This document shows, piece by piece, positions 14,873 to 23,068 of a DNA stretch of 33,980 bases. The translations under genes and the position numbers were made by a program. Numbering within the stretch: the stretch's first letter is position 1; every line of letters starts with the position of its first letter. Under the pieces are notes generated by a model. The model made no database searches, was not told where the DNA came from, and was given only the letters and a program-made list of their open reading frames with translations. Source of the stretch: CAYQFQ01 sp964416925 (lineage in GTDB: Bacteria > Patescibacteriota > Minisyncoccia > Phycocordibacterales > GWA1-40-21); assembly GCA_964416925.1 (NCBI GenBank), contig CAYQFQ010000006.1, forward strand, positions 1 through 33,980, written 5' to 3'.

Positions 14873-16079
14873 TTTTATTTTTTAGAAATTTGTCTATTAG
14901 TATTATAGCAAGTTTTTGGTGAACGTCATCTGTTGATATTTCTTGCTTCTTAATAATAGGGATAAATTTCCTGTTATCCAGAACAGTAATCTTAAAATCA
15001 TTATCTACTATGTTTAATCCATGAAGTTTACTCTCTTTGATTTTTTTACTTATAATCGATGAGATTTCATCATCAGAGACAATAAAGACATCCTTTGGAA
15101 TATCCCCCTTAGGAGAAACCTCCCGGAAAATTTCAATTAAATTATTTGTCCATTCATTTATGGCTATATCCATTGAAGTTGTGACTTGCTCAGTAGTTTT
15201 GACATCACAATTACCACGACACTTCATGTTTATCAACGAAAGTGCCATTTCCTCGGGAATCTTTAAATCACCGGATATTTTTTTAACAATTGCGCTCTTA
15301 CCAAATGGAAAAGTAAAAATCTTCTCCACGGCGTCATCTTTGGCAACGCAAACCTCTGTGACCTCAGCACCAATATCCAAGAAAACAAAATCATTCTGAG
15401 CAGGGTAAGCGTCCCTAACGTAAGAAAACGCAGAAAGTATAAATGAATGAAAAATCGTTTTGTCTGAGACAATATTCTTATTAATTGAGGATACTATCTT
15501 TTGCAAAGTATCATTCTGAATAATACTGATAAATAGATTTGCTTCAAAAGAGCTAACGATTTTGTTTTTTATATCCTCTATCTTGTATCCGTTTAATTTT
15601 GTCTGAATGATATATTCTTCAAAAATCTTAAAGTTTGCCTTATCTTTATATTCTTGTGGCAAGGATGACTTTAAAACATCCTGACCTTCAATAGTGCGGA
15701 CATCACTTAGAAAACCCTCATCAATTGTAAAAGGTTTATCTTTTTTTACTTTTAAACTCTTACATTTTGATAAAATCCAGGGAGAGGAGACGTTAATACA
15801 TATCGTATCGACTTTATACATCTTCTTAAAAAGGCCAGACGGAGATAAATACCTTCTCCTCACAGTAAAAGACAATTTATCAAACGCATCAACCATTAAG
15901 GAAAAATATTTTTTAATCCCATACTTAACAGACCCACCAAACTCTATTTTTTCATAAAATAAAATCTCAGGCTTTTCAGATTTAGAAAAACTCACCATTG
16001 AACAACATAGACTTTCACTTTTTAAATCAAAAAGTAAAATTTTTTCTATTTTGGACGAGTTAAAAGAAAAGAGCGACAT
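14865..16079 (-). CDS. actin-like ATPase domain protein (PilM/FtsA-like)
   Basis: 404 residues, no membrane helix. The phosphate-binding motif VFLDIGAEVTEVCV (D235-T241) and the following FPFGKSAIVKKISGDLKIPEEMA match the second half of the FtsA/PilM/EutJ actin-like fold; the N-terminal half is diverged. Known relatives either form the cytoplasmic ring of type IV pilus machinery (PilM) or tether FtsZ (FtsA). The overlapping downstream membrane protein could be its partner, as PilN is for PilM, but no PilN signature is visible. The FtsA C-terminal amphipathic motif is not evident, so PilM-like is the better guess. Confidence 0.7.
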   Translation of the reverse strand: MSLFSFNSSKIEKILLFDLKSESLCCSMVSFSKSEKPEILFYEKIEFGGSVKYGIKKYFSLMVDAFDKLSFTVRRRYLSPSGLFKKMYKVDTICINVSSPWILSKCKSLKVKKDKPFTIDEGFLSDVRTIEGQDVLKSSLPQEYKDKANFKIFEEYIIQTKLNGYKIEDIKNKIVSSFEANLFISIIQNDTLQKIVSSINKNIVSDKTIFHSFILSAFSYVRDAYPAQNDFVFLDIGAEVTEVCVAKDDAVEKIFTFPFGKSAIVKKISGDLKIPEEMALSLINMKCRGNCDVKTTEQVTTSMDIAINEWTNNLIEIFREVSPKGDIPKDVFIVSDDEISSIISKKIKESKLHGLNIVDNDFKITVLDNRKFIPIIKKQEISTDDVHQKLAIILIDKFLKNKNG

Positions 16080-16120
16080 AGAGATATTATAATACCAGTC
16101 GTTCTAATCCGCAATGCAAA

Positions 16121-16942
16121 TTAAACTTTCGCATTCTTCAGAACCTCTCTTAAAACTTCTTCGTCTTCAGGATTGGTCACACCCATCCATTGACCAAGAC
16201 CTTTTAGTAACTTTATCTTCATCTTTCCTTTTTGTATCAATTCAGAAAGTTCACAAGGTAGATAACATTCAGATTTTCTATCGTTTTTATGTTTTTCCTT
16301 AAAATCATATAGTTGTTCTTCAAGTAAAAGAACGTCCTCCTTTCTTAGCCCCCAAATATTTTGGCTAGAAATATTCATTTCGTTTAAGCCAAACTGAGAT
16401 AGCTTCGATTTTTCTATACCGATCATCTCTTTAATATTTACAACACAACCATCGTCTCCGGCTGTAAATATACCCCTATTAACTGTTCCTTTCTCTGGCA
16501 AAACACTTCCCAAAATATATCCAGCCGTTACCGGTGTTCCTTCCTTTGATAACCACTCAAAAATCATCTTAAAAGTATTCTCTCCATATAGATCGTCACC
16601 ATTACATACAACAAACTTTCCTGTAATAACATCTTTTGCAGACACAACAGCGTCACAAGTACCCCAAGGCTTGTCCCTTTCAAGCGGATTAAATGTTTGC
16701 ATTGCATAAGCTATTTTTGTCCCTTTATATTCGAAACCAAATTTCTCTTTAAAAAGTTTTTCAGTTTTTTCCCCAACAATAAAAATAATTTCATTAAATC
16801 CCGCACTCAAGGCTTGATTCATGGATATCTCGATAAGTGTTTCTCCATTTGGACCAACTTGAGCAAACTGCTTCACTTTACCACCAAAACGAGACGATAA
16901 TCCTGCCACCATATAGACAACTGAAATAATTTCTTTATTCAT
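16121..16942 (-). CDS. sugar-1-phosphate nucleotidyltransferase-like protein
   Basis: 273 residues with a Rossmann-like nucleotidyltransferase fold. The N-terminal NTP-binding loop is VAGLSSRFGGKVKQF (a variant of GxGxR...K). The metal-binding acidic motif is VCNGDDLYGE near residue 135, and a sugar-binding stretch GRGxF-like NRGIFTAGDDG lies near 170. It probably couples an NTP to a sugar phosphate for surface polysaccharide, but the sugar cannot be read from sequence. It starts 29 bases after alaS and precedes the PilM/FtsA-like gene. Confidence 0.75.
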   Translation of the reverse strand: MNKEIISVVYMVAGLSSRFGGKVKQFAQVGPNGETLIEISMNQALSAGFNEIIFIVGEKTEKLFKEKFGFEYKGTKIAYAMQTFNPLERDKPWGTCDAVVSAKDVITGKFVVCNGDDLYGENTFKMIFEWLSKEGTPVTAGYILGSVLPEKGTVNRGIFTAGDDGCVVNIKEMIGIEKSKLSQFGLNEMNISSQNIWGLRKEDVLLLEEQLYDFKEKHKNDRKSECYLPCELSELIQKGKMKIKLLKGLGQWMGVTNPEDEEVLREVLKNAKV

Positions 16943-16971
16943 AATGGTATAAATTAAAACTAATAATTTAT

Positions 16972-18771
16972 TTATTCTAAAACCGCTTTTATTCTTCGAA
17001 TGCCCGCACTTGAAGCTTCTTCTTTTACTATTTTAAAGTGGCCAAGCTCAAAGGTATTAGTGACGTGAGGACCACCACAAAACTCTGTACTAAAATCGCC
17101 AATCCTATAAACCTTCACCACGTCTCCGTATTTAGAAAGATCAAAGGAAAGCGTTGTGACTACTTTTTTAGCTTCTTCTTTAGGTAATTCAAGCATTTCC
17201 ACAATTAATTTATCATGAATTTTTTCGTTAACCATATCTTCTACTGCTTTCAACTGCTCTGGAGTGAGCTTTTCTGGCCAGTTAAAATCAAAACGCATTC
17301 TCTCTGTTGTAATGTTGCTTCCTTTTTGTGTTATTTCACCTTTTAATACTCTTCGTAGTGATGCTAGAAGCAAATGTGTGGCTGTATGATATCTTGTTTC
17401 CATCTCGCCAGTACCAGCAAGACCGCCTTTGAATTTTTGTTCAGAACCAACTTTTGAAATTTCTTGATGTTTTCTGAATTCTTCTTGAAAAGATTTTTCA
17501 TCAACCAAGATACTTTTTTCTAGTGCTAATTCTTTTGTTAGTTCAACAGGGAAACCATAAGAAGAAAACAATAAAAAAGCATCTTTTCCAGAAATATCTT
17601 TGTCACTTATTTTTTCAAATTCTTTTAGTCCTTTTTCGAGAGTTGTTCTAAATTTTAGATCTTCTGCTTTTATGACATCTAATATTTCGATCTTATTTGT
17701 AACTAAAACAGGATAAGCATAATTCAACTGATCAATAACAACGCCCGCAATGGACAAAATATTTTCTTTTTGGATACCGAGCTGATCAATAAACTTAATC
17801 GCTCTTCTGAGAAGCCTTCTCAAAACATACCCAGCTTCTGTGTTTGATGGAATTACACCATCAGAGATCATCATTACAGCAGAACGAATGTGATCTGCTA
17901 TTATTCTCTCAGCTCTTTCATCTGATTTTGCGGCGCCTTTCTTTATCTCAGAAAGTATTGCTTCAAAAATGTCTGTATCAAAAACGGTCGTCTTACCTTG
18001 CATTACAACAGTGGTCCTCTCAAGCCCCATTCCAGTATCAACATTCTTTTTTGTAAGTGGAAGATATTCTCCATCAGCGGTTTTATTAAACTCCATAAAG
18101 ACGTTGTTCCAAATTTCAATAATTCTGCCGGATTTTACTAAGTCAGCGAATTTACCATGAACTTTTCCGTCTTGTGGTCGTACATCATAAAACATTTCAG
18201 TGTCTCCACCACATGGACCAACAGCCCCTGCTATCCAGAAATTGTCATCTTTGCCAAGAGGAATGATTCTGACATCATCTTTTATAAACTCATCCTCACC
18301 AGCTACCTCAACATCAATGTTATGCTTCGTAAAATTTTCTTTCCAAAACTTTATTGCGTCTTCATCTCTTGGAATACCATCCTCACCCTTAAAAACGGTT
18401 ACATAGAGTCTCTTGGGATCGAGATTCAAGCCTTCTTCCTTACTTGTAAGAAATTCCAAACTCCATTCTATGGCTTCCTTTTTAAAGTAATCCCCCAGTG
18501 ACCAGTTGCCCATCATCTCAAAAAACGTTAAATGTCTATTATCACCCACATCATCTATATCCCCTGTCCTGACGCATTTTTGAACGTCTACAAGCCTTGT
18601 GCCGGCTGGATGTTTAGCTCCCAAAAGATAAGGCACGAGTGGCTGCATTCCAGCAGTGGTAAATAAGGAAGATGGATCATTTTCGGGGATTAAAGAAGCA
18701 GAAGGAATTATTGTGTGTCCTCTTTTCTCAAAAAATTTAAGATATCGTTGTCTTATGTCACTTGATTTCAT
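16972..18771 (-). CDS. alaS: alanyl-tRNA synthetase, minimal form
   Basis: 599 residues from ATG 18771 (MKSSDIRQRYLKFFEKRGHT). The ATG at 18810 adds 13 unrelated residues. The class II catalytic core is complete (FTTAGMQPLVPYLLG, GNRH-like DNRHLTFFEMMGNWSLGDYF, MGLERTTVVMQG), then the tRNA-recognition helices. The editing site has HTATH (H462, H466) and CGGPH (C565, H569) metal ligands. The usual beta-barrel that joins the core to the editing domain is missing, as is the whole C-Ala domain, which is why it is ~275 residues shorter than E. coli AlaRS. Short forms like this are known in CPR. It charges tRNA-Ala and can clear Ser/Gly mischarging. Confidence 0.96.
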   Translation of the reverse strand: MKSSDIRQRYLKFFEKRGHTIIPSASLIPENDPSSLFTTAGMQPLVPYLLGAKHPAGTRLVDVQKCVRTGDIDDVGDNRHLTFFEMMGNWSLGDYFKKEAIEWSLEFLTSKEEGLNLDPKRLYVTVFKGEDGIPRDEDAIKFWKENFTKHNIDVEVAGEDEFIKDDVRIIPLGKDDNFWIAGAVGPCGGDTEMFYDVRPQDGKVHGKFADLVKSGRIIEIWNNVFMEFNKTADGEYLPLTKKNVDTGMGLERTTVVMQGKTTVFDTDIFEAILSEIKKGAAKSDERAERIIADHIRSAVMMISDGVIPSNTEAGYVLRRLLRRAIKFIDQLGIQKENILSIAGVVIDQLNYAYPVLVTNKIEILDVIKAEDLKFRTTLEKGLKEFEKISDKDISGKDAFLLFSSYGFPVELTKELALEKSILVDEKSFQEEFRKHQEISKVGSEQKFKGGLAGTGEMETRYHTATHLLLASLRRVLKGEITQKGSNITTERMRFDFNWPEKLTPEQLKAVEDMVNEKIHDKLIVEMLELPKEEAKKVVTTLSFDLSKYGDVVKVYRIGDFSTEFCGGPHVTNTFELGHFKIVKEEASSAGIRRIKAVLE

Positions 18772-18824
18772 TCGATTTAATATATCATAATTCGATAAAT
18801 TGCAAAACACGTGGGATTGAAAAA

Positions 18825-19433
18825 TTATTCAAAAATACTTCTCAGAACTTCAATATCTTTTTTAAGCTCAGGAAGTTTCGTTGGATTATATACAGCTACG
18901 CATGGATGATACAAACAGACAATTTTAACTTTTCCATAGGAAGTGACCGCCTCGAAACTTCTACCATGCATTTTGCCTATTGGTTCAAGCTTATCAGTAA
19001 GTCCAAATTTATTCATGATATAACCCATTGAATATCTACCCAAGGCACATATAACTTTTGGCTTAATTATTTCAAATTGGCGATCAAGAAATGGTCCGTA
19101 TATTTTAATTTCTTTTTCAGTTGGGTCACGATTTTCCTGTGGTCTATCTTTAACTATATTTGTTATGTAAATATCCTCTCTCTTGATTTTGATATGACTT
19201 AAAAGGGAATCGAGAACCTTGCCCGCCGTTCCGCAAAACGGTTTACCTGTTTTTGCCTCATTTCTACCTGGCGCCTCTCCAACAAAAACAATATTAGCAT
19301 CGAGACTTCCCTCTCCGATAACGTGAAAATATTTGTTTTCTATTCTATATGAAAAAAGAGGCGAAATCTTAAGGTTCAAGACTTCGTCTGCTATTTTTTT
19401 CATTTGGACCAACTTATTTTCAGTCTGTTTCAT
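18825..19433 (-). CDS. family 4-like uracil-DNA glycosylase lacking the Fe-S ligands
   Basis: 202 residues. Motif A (VGEAPGRNEAKTGKPF, G52-) and motif B (YHPCVAVYNP, H176) match family 4 uracil-DNA glycosylases, which excise uracil from DNA for base-excision repair. Family 4 enzymes normally hold a [4Fe-4S] cluster with four cysteines: a CxxC near the N-terminus, one before the RPxxNRDP motif and one ~16 residues on. Here those places read NLKISPLF (no cysteine), D96 in VKDRPQENRDP, and Y112. The cluster is therefore almost certainly absent. The stop is 53 bases from the alaS start and the ATP-cone gene ends 4 bases upstream. Confidence 0.9.
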   Translation of the reverse strand: MKQTENKLVQMKKIADEVLNLKISPLFSYRIENKYFHVIGEGSLDANIVFVGEAPGRNEAKTGKPFCGTAGKVLDSLLSHIKIKREDIYITNIVKDRPQENRDPTEKEIKIYGPFLDRQFEIIKPKVICALGRYSMGYIMNKFGLTDKLEPIGKMHGRSFEAVTSYGKVKIVCLYHPCVAVYNPTKLPELKKDIEVLRSIFE

Positions 19434-19437
19434 TTAA

Positions 19438-20280
19438 CTACAAGACACAATTTGCACAAGCACTAATTATTTCTTCTCTCACCACATTAGCTTTCTTTTC
19501 ACTAAAACCCATTTTTTCCAGTAAACCTTTTTCAGTTAATCTTTTAGAGATAACATAACCCTTTGAAAGCAACATATTTTTTTCACCATTTGTAATCGTG
19601 GTCAAAGCTGTAATTGGAATAAGCTCAGACTTTTCAATCATATTATGGAGTGTATTCCCATATGGATAATTCCAGCCGATCAAATGCAATCTCTGACATT
19701 CGCTGTAGCTAATAGCAGTATGACTAAACTTTGTATTTGTTATAAGCCATCCATCAGTAACCTTCCTTTTTTTACCTCCAAATTCAAATTCAAGACCAAT
19801 AAGATCATCAAATCTAGCCTTTACATATAAGGCGACTTTGAGATCGGATTTCATATCAACGTGACTATGAAATTTTGCTTCAAGCATTATTAGTTGATTA
19901 TCTTTCCAAGCCACAATATCAATTTCATGTTCAGCACATCTACCCGCAACTATTTTGTTTGTTGCAGTCTCATACCCTTGCGATTTTAAAATCTCAGCAA
20001 CAAATTGTTCAAAAGGAAAACCAGTCGGTCCAAGCATTCCAACAGCCTTACGTAAAGAATATCTTACTGCAACTGATTTTTGTTTTCGTCTCAAAATAGA
20101 AAAGGCTTCTCTATATATTTCTCTGGTGGTTATACCATCATGAAGTTGTTCACCGACTTCTAAAAGTATGTTCTTAACAACCTCATCAGTAGCACCGAGT
20201 TTTTTTAACGAATATTCAAGCTTCTTATAATCAAATATCTCTTTTTCTCCATTTGCTTTTATAACAAAAAATTCTGGCAT
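19438..20280 (-). CDS. ATP-cone domain fused to Mrr-like restriction endonuclease
   Basis: 280 residues. An ATP-cone domain (residues ~3-90: VIKANGEKEIFDYKKLEYSL) is followed by a PD-(D/E)xK nuclease fold with E119/D121 in HEIDIVAW and E134-A-K136 in MLEAKF, the expected metal and catalytic residues. A C-terminal helical segment ends with KKANVVREEI, possibly a helix-hairpin-helix-like piece. The architecture is known in Bacteroidetes and CPR genomes. The ATP cone suggests nucleotide-sensing control of a DNA nuclease, perhaps repair or defence. It is packed 4 bases before the uracil-DNA glycosylase, which supports a DNA-repair link. No methylase or specificity subunit is adjacent. Confidence 0.85.
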   Translation of the reverse strand: MPEFFVIKANGEKEIFDYKKLEYSLKKLGATDEVVKNILLEVGEQLHDGITTREIYREAFSILRRKQKSVAVRYSLRKAVGMLGPTGFPFEQFVAEILKSQGYETATNKIVAGRCAEHEIDIVAWKDNQLIMLEAKFHSHVDMKSDLKVALYVKARFDDLIGLEFEFGGKKRKVTDGWLITNTKFSHTAISYSECQRLHLIGWNYPYGNTLHNMIEKSELIPITALTTITNGEKNMLLSKGYVISKRLTEKGLLEKMGFSEKKANVVREEIISACANCVL

Positions 20281-20287
20281 ATAGATA

Positions 20288-20806
20288 TTATAACAAGTTC
20301 TTTTGTATTAAGAAACCGACATATTCTCCTTCTTTGACTTCTTTCAAAATCTTTCCGTTTTTAGATATATATCCGGTAAGAAGCCCATAATCTACTGACT
20401 GGTCGCTTAAGATATCAACGATAATCAAATATTTTGTTTTTATGCTAAATAAAGAATCTAGCATTTTAGAAAAAGGTTCCTTACTAAACTTTTCTGCTTC
20501 TCCTAAAAGTAAATGTGCCAAAACAATATCAAAATCAGTCTCTTGGGTATATTTGTTTAAATCCGTTTCTTTGAGAGTATAATTACGAGCCTTCACACTT
20601 TCAGTAATTCCTGTTCTTTTTCGCTCGTCTCCTGGATAAATAATTGCGGAAATAAAACCATCATTAAAATGCGTAGTCAAAAAAGATAAGCTAGTCCTTC
20701 CGGAGCCCGCGTCTAATATTTTTAGTTTGCCATTATTATTAAAATCCGCGAATAAACTTTTTAAAATGGTCTCATGAACCGGATTAATTTTCCAATCTTC
20801 ACTCAT
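20288..20806 (-). CDS. putative SAM-dependent methyltransferase-like protein
   Basis: 172 residues from ATG 20806 (MSEDWKINPVHETILKSLFA), 16 bases after the mnmA stop. The ATG at 20860 would overlap mnmA. A class I methyltransferase motif I-like glycine loop is visible (LKILDAGSGRTSLSFL, near residue 30), followed by a strand/acidic pattern. The later catalytic motifs are weak (DFDIVLAHLLLGEAEKF as motif IV). The substrate is unknown. It sits in the DNA-repair/tRNA-modification run mnmA - this gene - ATP-cone nuclease - uracil-DNA glycosylase, 7 bases from the next gene. Confidence 0.65.
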   Translation of the reverse strand: MSEDWKINPVHETILKSLFADFNNNGKLKILDAGSGRTSLSFLTTHFNDGFISAIIYPGDERKRTGITESVKARNYTLKETDLNKYTQETDFDIVLAHLLLGEAEKFSKEPFSKMLDSLFSIKTKYLIIVDILSDQSVDYGLLTGYISKNGKILKEVKEGEYVGFLIQKNLL

Positions 20807-20822
20807 GTTTACATTATAACTT

Positions 20823-21983
20823 CTATTCAATAATTCCACCACCAACACAAATTTCCCCATCGTATATAACAGCTGACTGACCTGGGGTTACCGATTTTTG
20901 CGCATTAACAAAATGTAGTTCTAGACCACCTTCCGTTTTCTTAATTTTGCATTCTTCAACCGGTTGTCTATACCTTATTCTAGTTTGATATGTTTTTTCT
21001 TCGTTAATATCTTCTGAGATCAAATTAACATTCTTGAGTAAGACTTTTTTTGACTCTTCGTTTTTAATTTTTTCTATATCTTGAGATACAGTAAGAGTAT
21101 TATTATCAACATCTTTTGCAATAATATAATAAGGTTTGTCATTTGGTGTTTTCTTAGTGATCTCAAAACCATGTCTCTCACCAAGTGTAAAAAAGAATAC
21201 GCCAAAATGCTTACCAATAATATCTCCATTTTCATTTAGAACATTACCCTCTTTTTCATCGATATAATTTTTCAAAAAATCTTTCACATCGACTTTTCCC
21301 ATAAAACATAAACCTTGGCTATCCTTCTTAGTCGCATTTGCAAGATCATATTTTAAGGCGAGTTTTCTCACTTCAGGCTTATCTATACCTCCTACTGGGA
21401 ATAGAGTTTTTGAAAGTTCATTTTGCGTGAGAGTCCAAAGAAAATATGATTGATCTTTATTGCTATCTTTCCCAGCAAGCATTTCAGTTTTACCATTTTT
21501 TTCTCTAACCTGCGCATAATGCCCAGTTGCAACATAATCGGCTCCAAGCTCCATAGCTTTCTTAAAAAAACCTCCGAACTTTACATACTTATTACACATA
21601 ACATCTGGATTAGGTGTTCTACCAGCCCTATATTCAGAGATCATATAATCAACAACGTCTCTTTTGTATTCTTCCTCAAGATTTAGGGTCAAAAAAGGTA
21701 TCTCGAGTTTTGCACAAACACGCATTGCGTCTAATCGATCCTCCTTCCATGTGCACTCTGTATATTCCGGTTTCCAAACTTTTATAAATACTCCGGTTAC
21801 ATCAAAACCGGCTTCCTTGAGTAAGGCCGCACTAACTGCTGAATCCACGCCACCCGACATACCCACAAACACCTTGGGTCTAACTCCACCAGCCTGCCCT
21901 GTAGGAAGCGTTCTGACGCTTTCCTTCAGGGACATACCAATAAAGACTCGTATTTTTTTACTTTCCTTTTTAAGCACAACCAT
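20823..21983 (-). CDS. mnmA: tRNA-uridine 2-sulfurtransferase MnmA, with an N-terminal insertion
   Basis: 386 residues from ATG 21983. The PP-loop FVGMSGGVDSAVSAALL, the catalytic cysteines in NPDVMCN and QGLCFMG, and the C-terminal beta-barrel (VTPGQSAVIYDGEICVGGGII) are intact. MnmA adds sulfur to U34 of Lys/Glu/Gln tRNAs in the cytoplasm. The family normally begins a few residues before the PP-loop. Here ~35 residues precede it, containing a near-duplicate of the start (RVFIGMS then KVFVGMS) around LPTGQAGG encoded by a palindromic repeat. An upstream 19-bp terminator ends 5 bases from the ATG, so there is no room for an SD. The exact start is uncertain; 21983 is the first possible one after the hairpin. 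Confidence 0.93.
   Translation of the reverse strand: MVVLKKESKKIRVFIGMSLKESVRTLPTGQAGGVRPKVFVGMSGGVDSAVSAALLKEAGFDVTGVFIKVWKPEYTECTWKEDRLDAMRVCAKLEIPFLTLNLEEEYKRDVVDYMISEYRAGRTPNPDVMCNKYVKFGGFFKKAMELGADYVATGHYAQVREKNGKTEMLAGKDSNKDQSYFLWTLTQNELSKTLFPVGGIDKPEVRKLALKYDLANATKKDSQGLCFMGKVDVKDFLKNYIDEKEGNVLNENGDIIGKHFGVFFFTLGERHGFEITKKTPNDKPYYIIAKDVDNNTLTVSQDIEKIKNEESKKVLLKNVNLISEDINEEKTYQTRIRYRQPVEECKIKKTEGGLELHFVNAQKSVTPGQSAVIYDGEICVGGGIIE
21856..21938 (-). repeat. in-frame 75-base palindromic insertion in mnmA with flanking duplication
   Basis: GGTATGTC occurs at 21938-21931 and again at 21863-21856, exactly 75 bases (25 codons) apart. Between them, CCCTGAAGGAAAGCGT (21931-21916) and ACGCTTCCTACAGGG (21911-21897) form a long hairpin, next to GCAGGCTGG encoding GQAG. 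The duplicated flanks extend to similar codons for (R/K)VF(I/V)GMS. The hairpin belongs to the type that yields LPTGQAGG/LPAGRQGG peptides in many CPR genes. Confidence 0.75.
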
Positions 21984-21987
21984 TTAT

Positions 21988-22030
21988 AACACAAAACCGA
22001 CAACAGATAAACTGTTGTCGGTTTTGTGTT
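21988..22030 (-). terminator. strong intrinsic terminator of the DUF2157-like gene
   Basis: AACACAAAACCGACAACAG (21988-22006), loop ATAAA, CTGTTGTCGGTTTTGTGTT (22012-22030): a perfect 19-bp stem containing A/T runs on both sides, so it works in either direction. It sits between the 22036 stop and the mnmA start. Confidence 0.93.
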
Positions 22031-22035
22031 GATTC

Positions 22036-23043
22036 TTAGACCATCGATGACTTTATATATTTTCTATTTACATATATTGCCAAATAACCAAGACCCATAA
22101 CTACAATACCCATAAATATTAGTGCTACTGGCCATCCTGTAACATCAGCAAAATATTGAGCTGTAATTTTAATAAGATATGCCACCAAAAATATTGTTCC
22201 AAAAGTTAAAAAGGAAGTCTTTTTAAAATATACACTTCCAAACAACACAGCGACAAGAATAAGAGGAAACAAGACAGACCATAGAGCAGAGGCAGAAGTA
22301 TTGAGACCTAGAAAATTTGAACCAGTCATAATGTTGAGGGCAAAAGAGGCACCCAAAATACCAAGTACTCCAAATCCATCAAAATATGAACTGAAAGGTC
22401 TTTGTCTCAATTGAAGGTAGTACCCAAAAAATAGATAGCTGATACCAACAAGTAGCACCCTGTAAAGATTGAAGTTTACACCAAAATTATTACTTGAATT
22501 TGAAATCATGGTATTTGTGATTGAAAAGAAAAGCCATGTTCCAAAGACCGCATTAAACAAAGTAAAAACATTTTTCTTGGTCACAAACTGTGCTATACCA
22601 AATTGCAACAGGAGCAAAAACGGTACAAGTATAAGAAAAATATTTTCATTTGTTGGTCCAACAAACTTTTGAAATGTAACAAAGTAACCAAAAGCCATAA
22701 GAATAGCAGAAAGTATAAAGAAGATGTCATTCAACTTACCCAAAACTTTTGTTTGAGTTAAAGCAATCGCACCGATAAAGAAAGCAATACCAACACCAAG
22801 TGTCGTTAGGACCTTCACACCGTAAGACATCGTCATCCAGTTTTGAGCAACTAGGATTATCAGGCCAATAAGAACAATAATCCCTCCAATGAGATAGAAT
22901 ATTTCTGAAATACCAAGTCTTTTTACGACTGAACTGGTTTCGATGACCCTAGTATCCCCAACAATGTTATTGACTTCACTTTTACTAATCAGACCGCTAC
23001 CGACAGCCAACTTTAATTCACTCAATATTTTATCTTTGTCCAT
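22036..23043 (-). CDS. DUF2157-like polytopic membrane protein
   Basis: 335 residues. A soluble N-terminus of ~45 residues (LKLAVGSGLISKSEVNNIVG) precedes about ten hydrophobic helices. The first helix is followed by LVAQNWMTMSYGVKVL, the W-x-x-x-x-x-x-K stretch characteristic of DUF2157-like membrane proteins. The function of the family is not established. It is followed by a very strong terminator and separated by 25 bases from the upstream 23069-23611 gene, with which it may be cotranscribed. Confidence 0.75.
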   Translation of the reverse strand: MDKDKILSELKLAVGSGLISKSEVNNIVGDTRVIETSSVVKRLGISEIFYLIGGIIVLIGLIILVAQNWMTMSYGVKVLTTLGVGIAFFIGAIALTQTKVLGKLNDIFFILSAILMAFGYFVTFQKFVGPTNENIFLILVPFLLLLQFGIAQFVTKKNVFTLFNAVFGTWLFFSITNTMISNSSNNFGVNFNLYRVLLVGISYLFFGYYLQLRQRPFSSYFDGFGVLGILGASFALNIMTGSNFLGLNTSASALWSVLFPLILVAVLFGSVYFKKTSFLTFGTIFLVAYLIKITAQYFADVTGWPVALIFMGIVVMGLGYLAIYVNRKYIKSSMV

Positions 23044-23068
23044 ACAAATATAATATTAGAACTAATAA

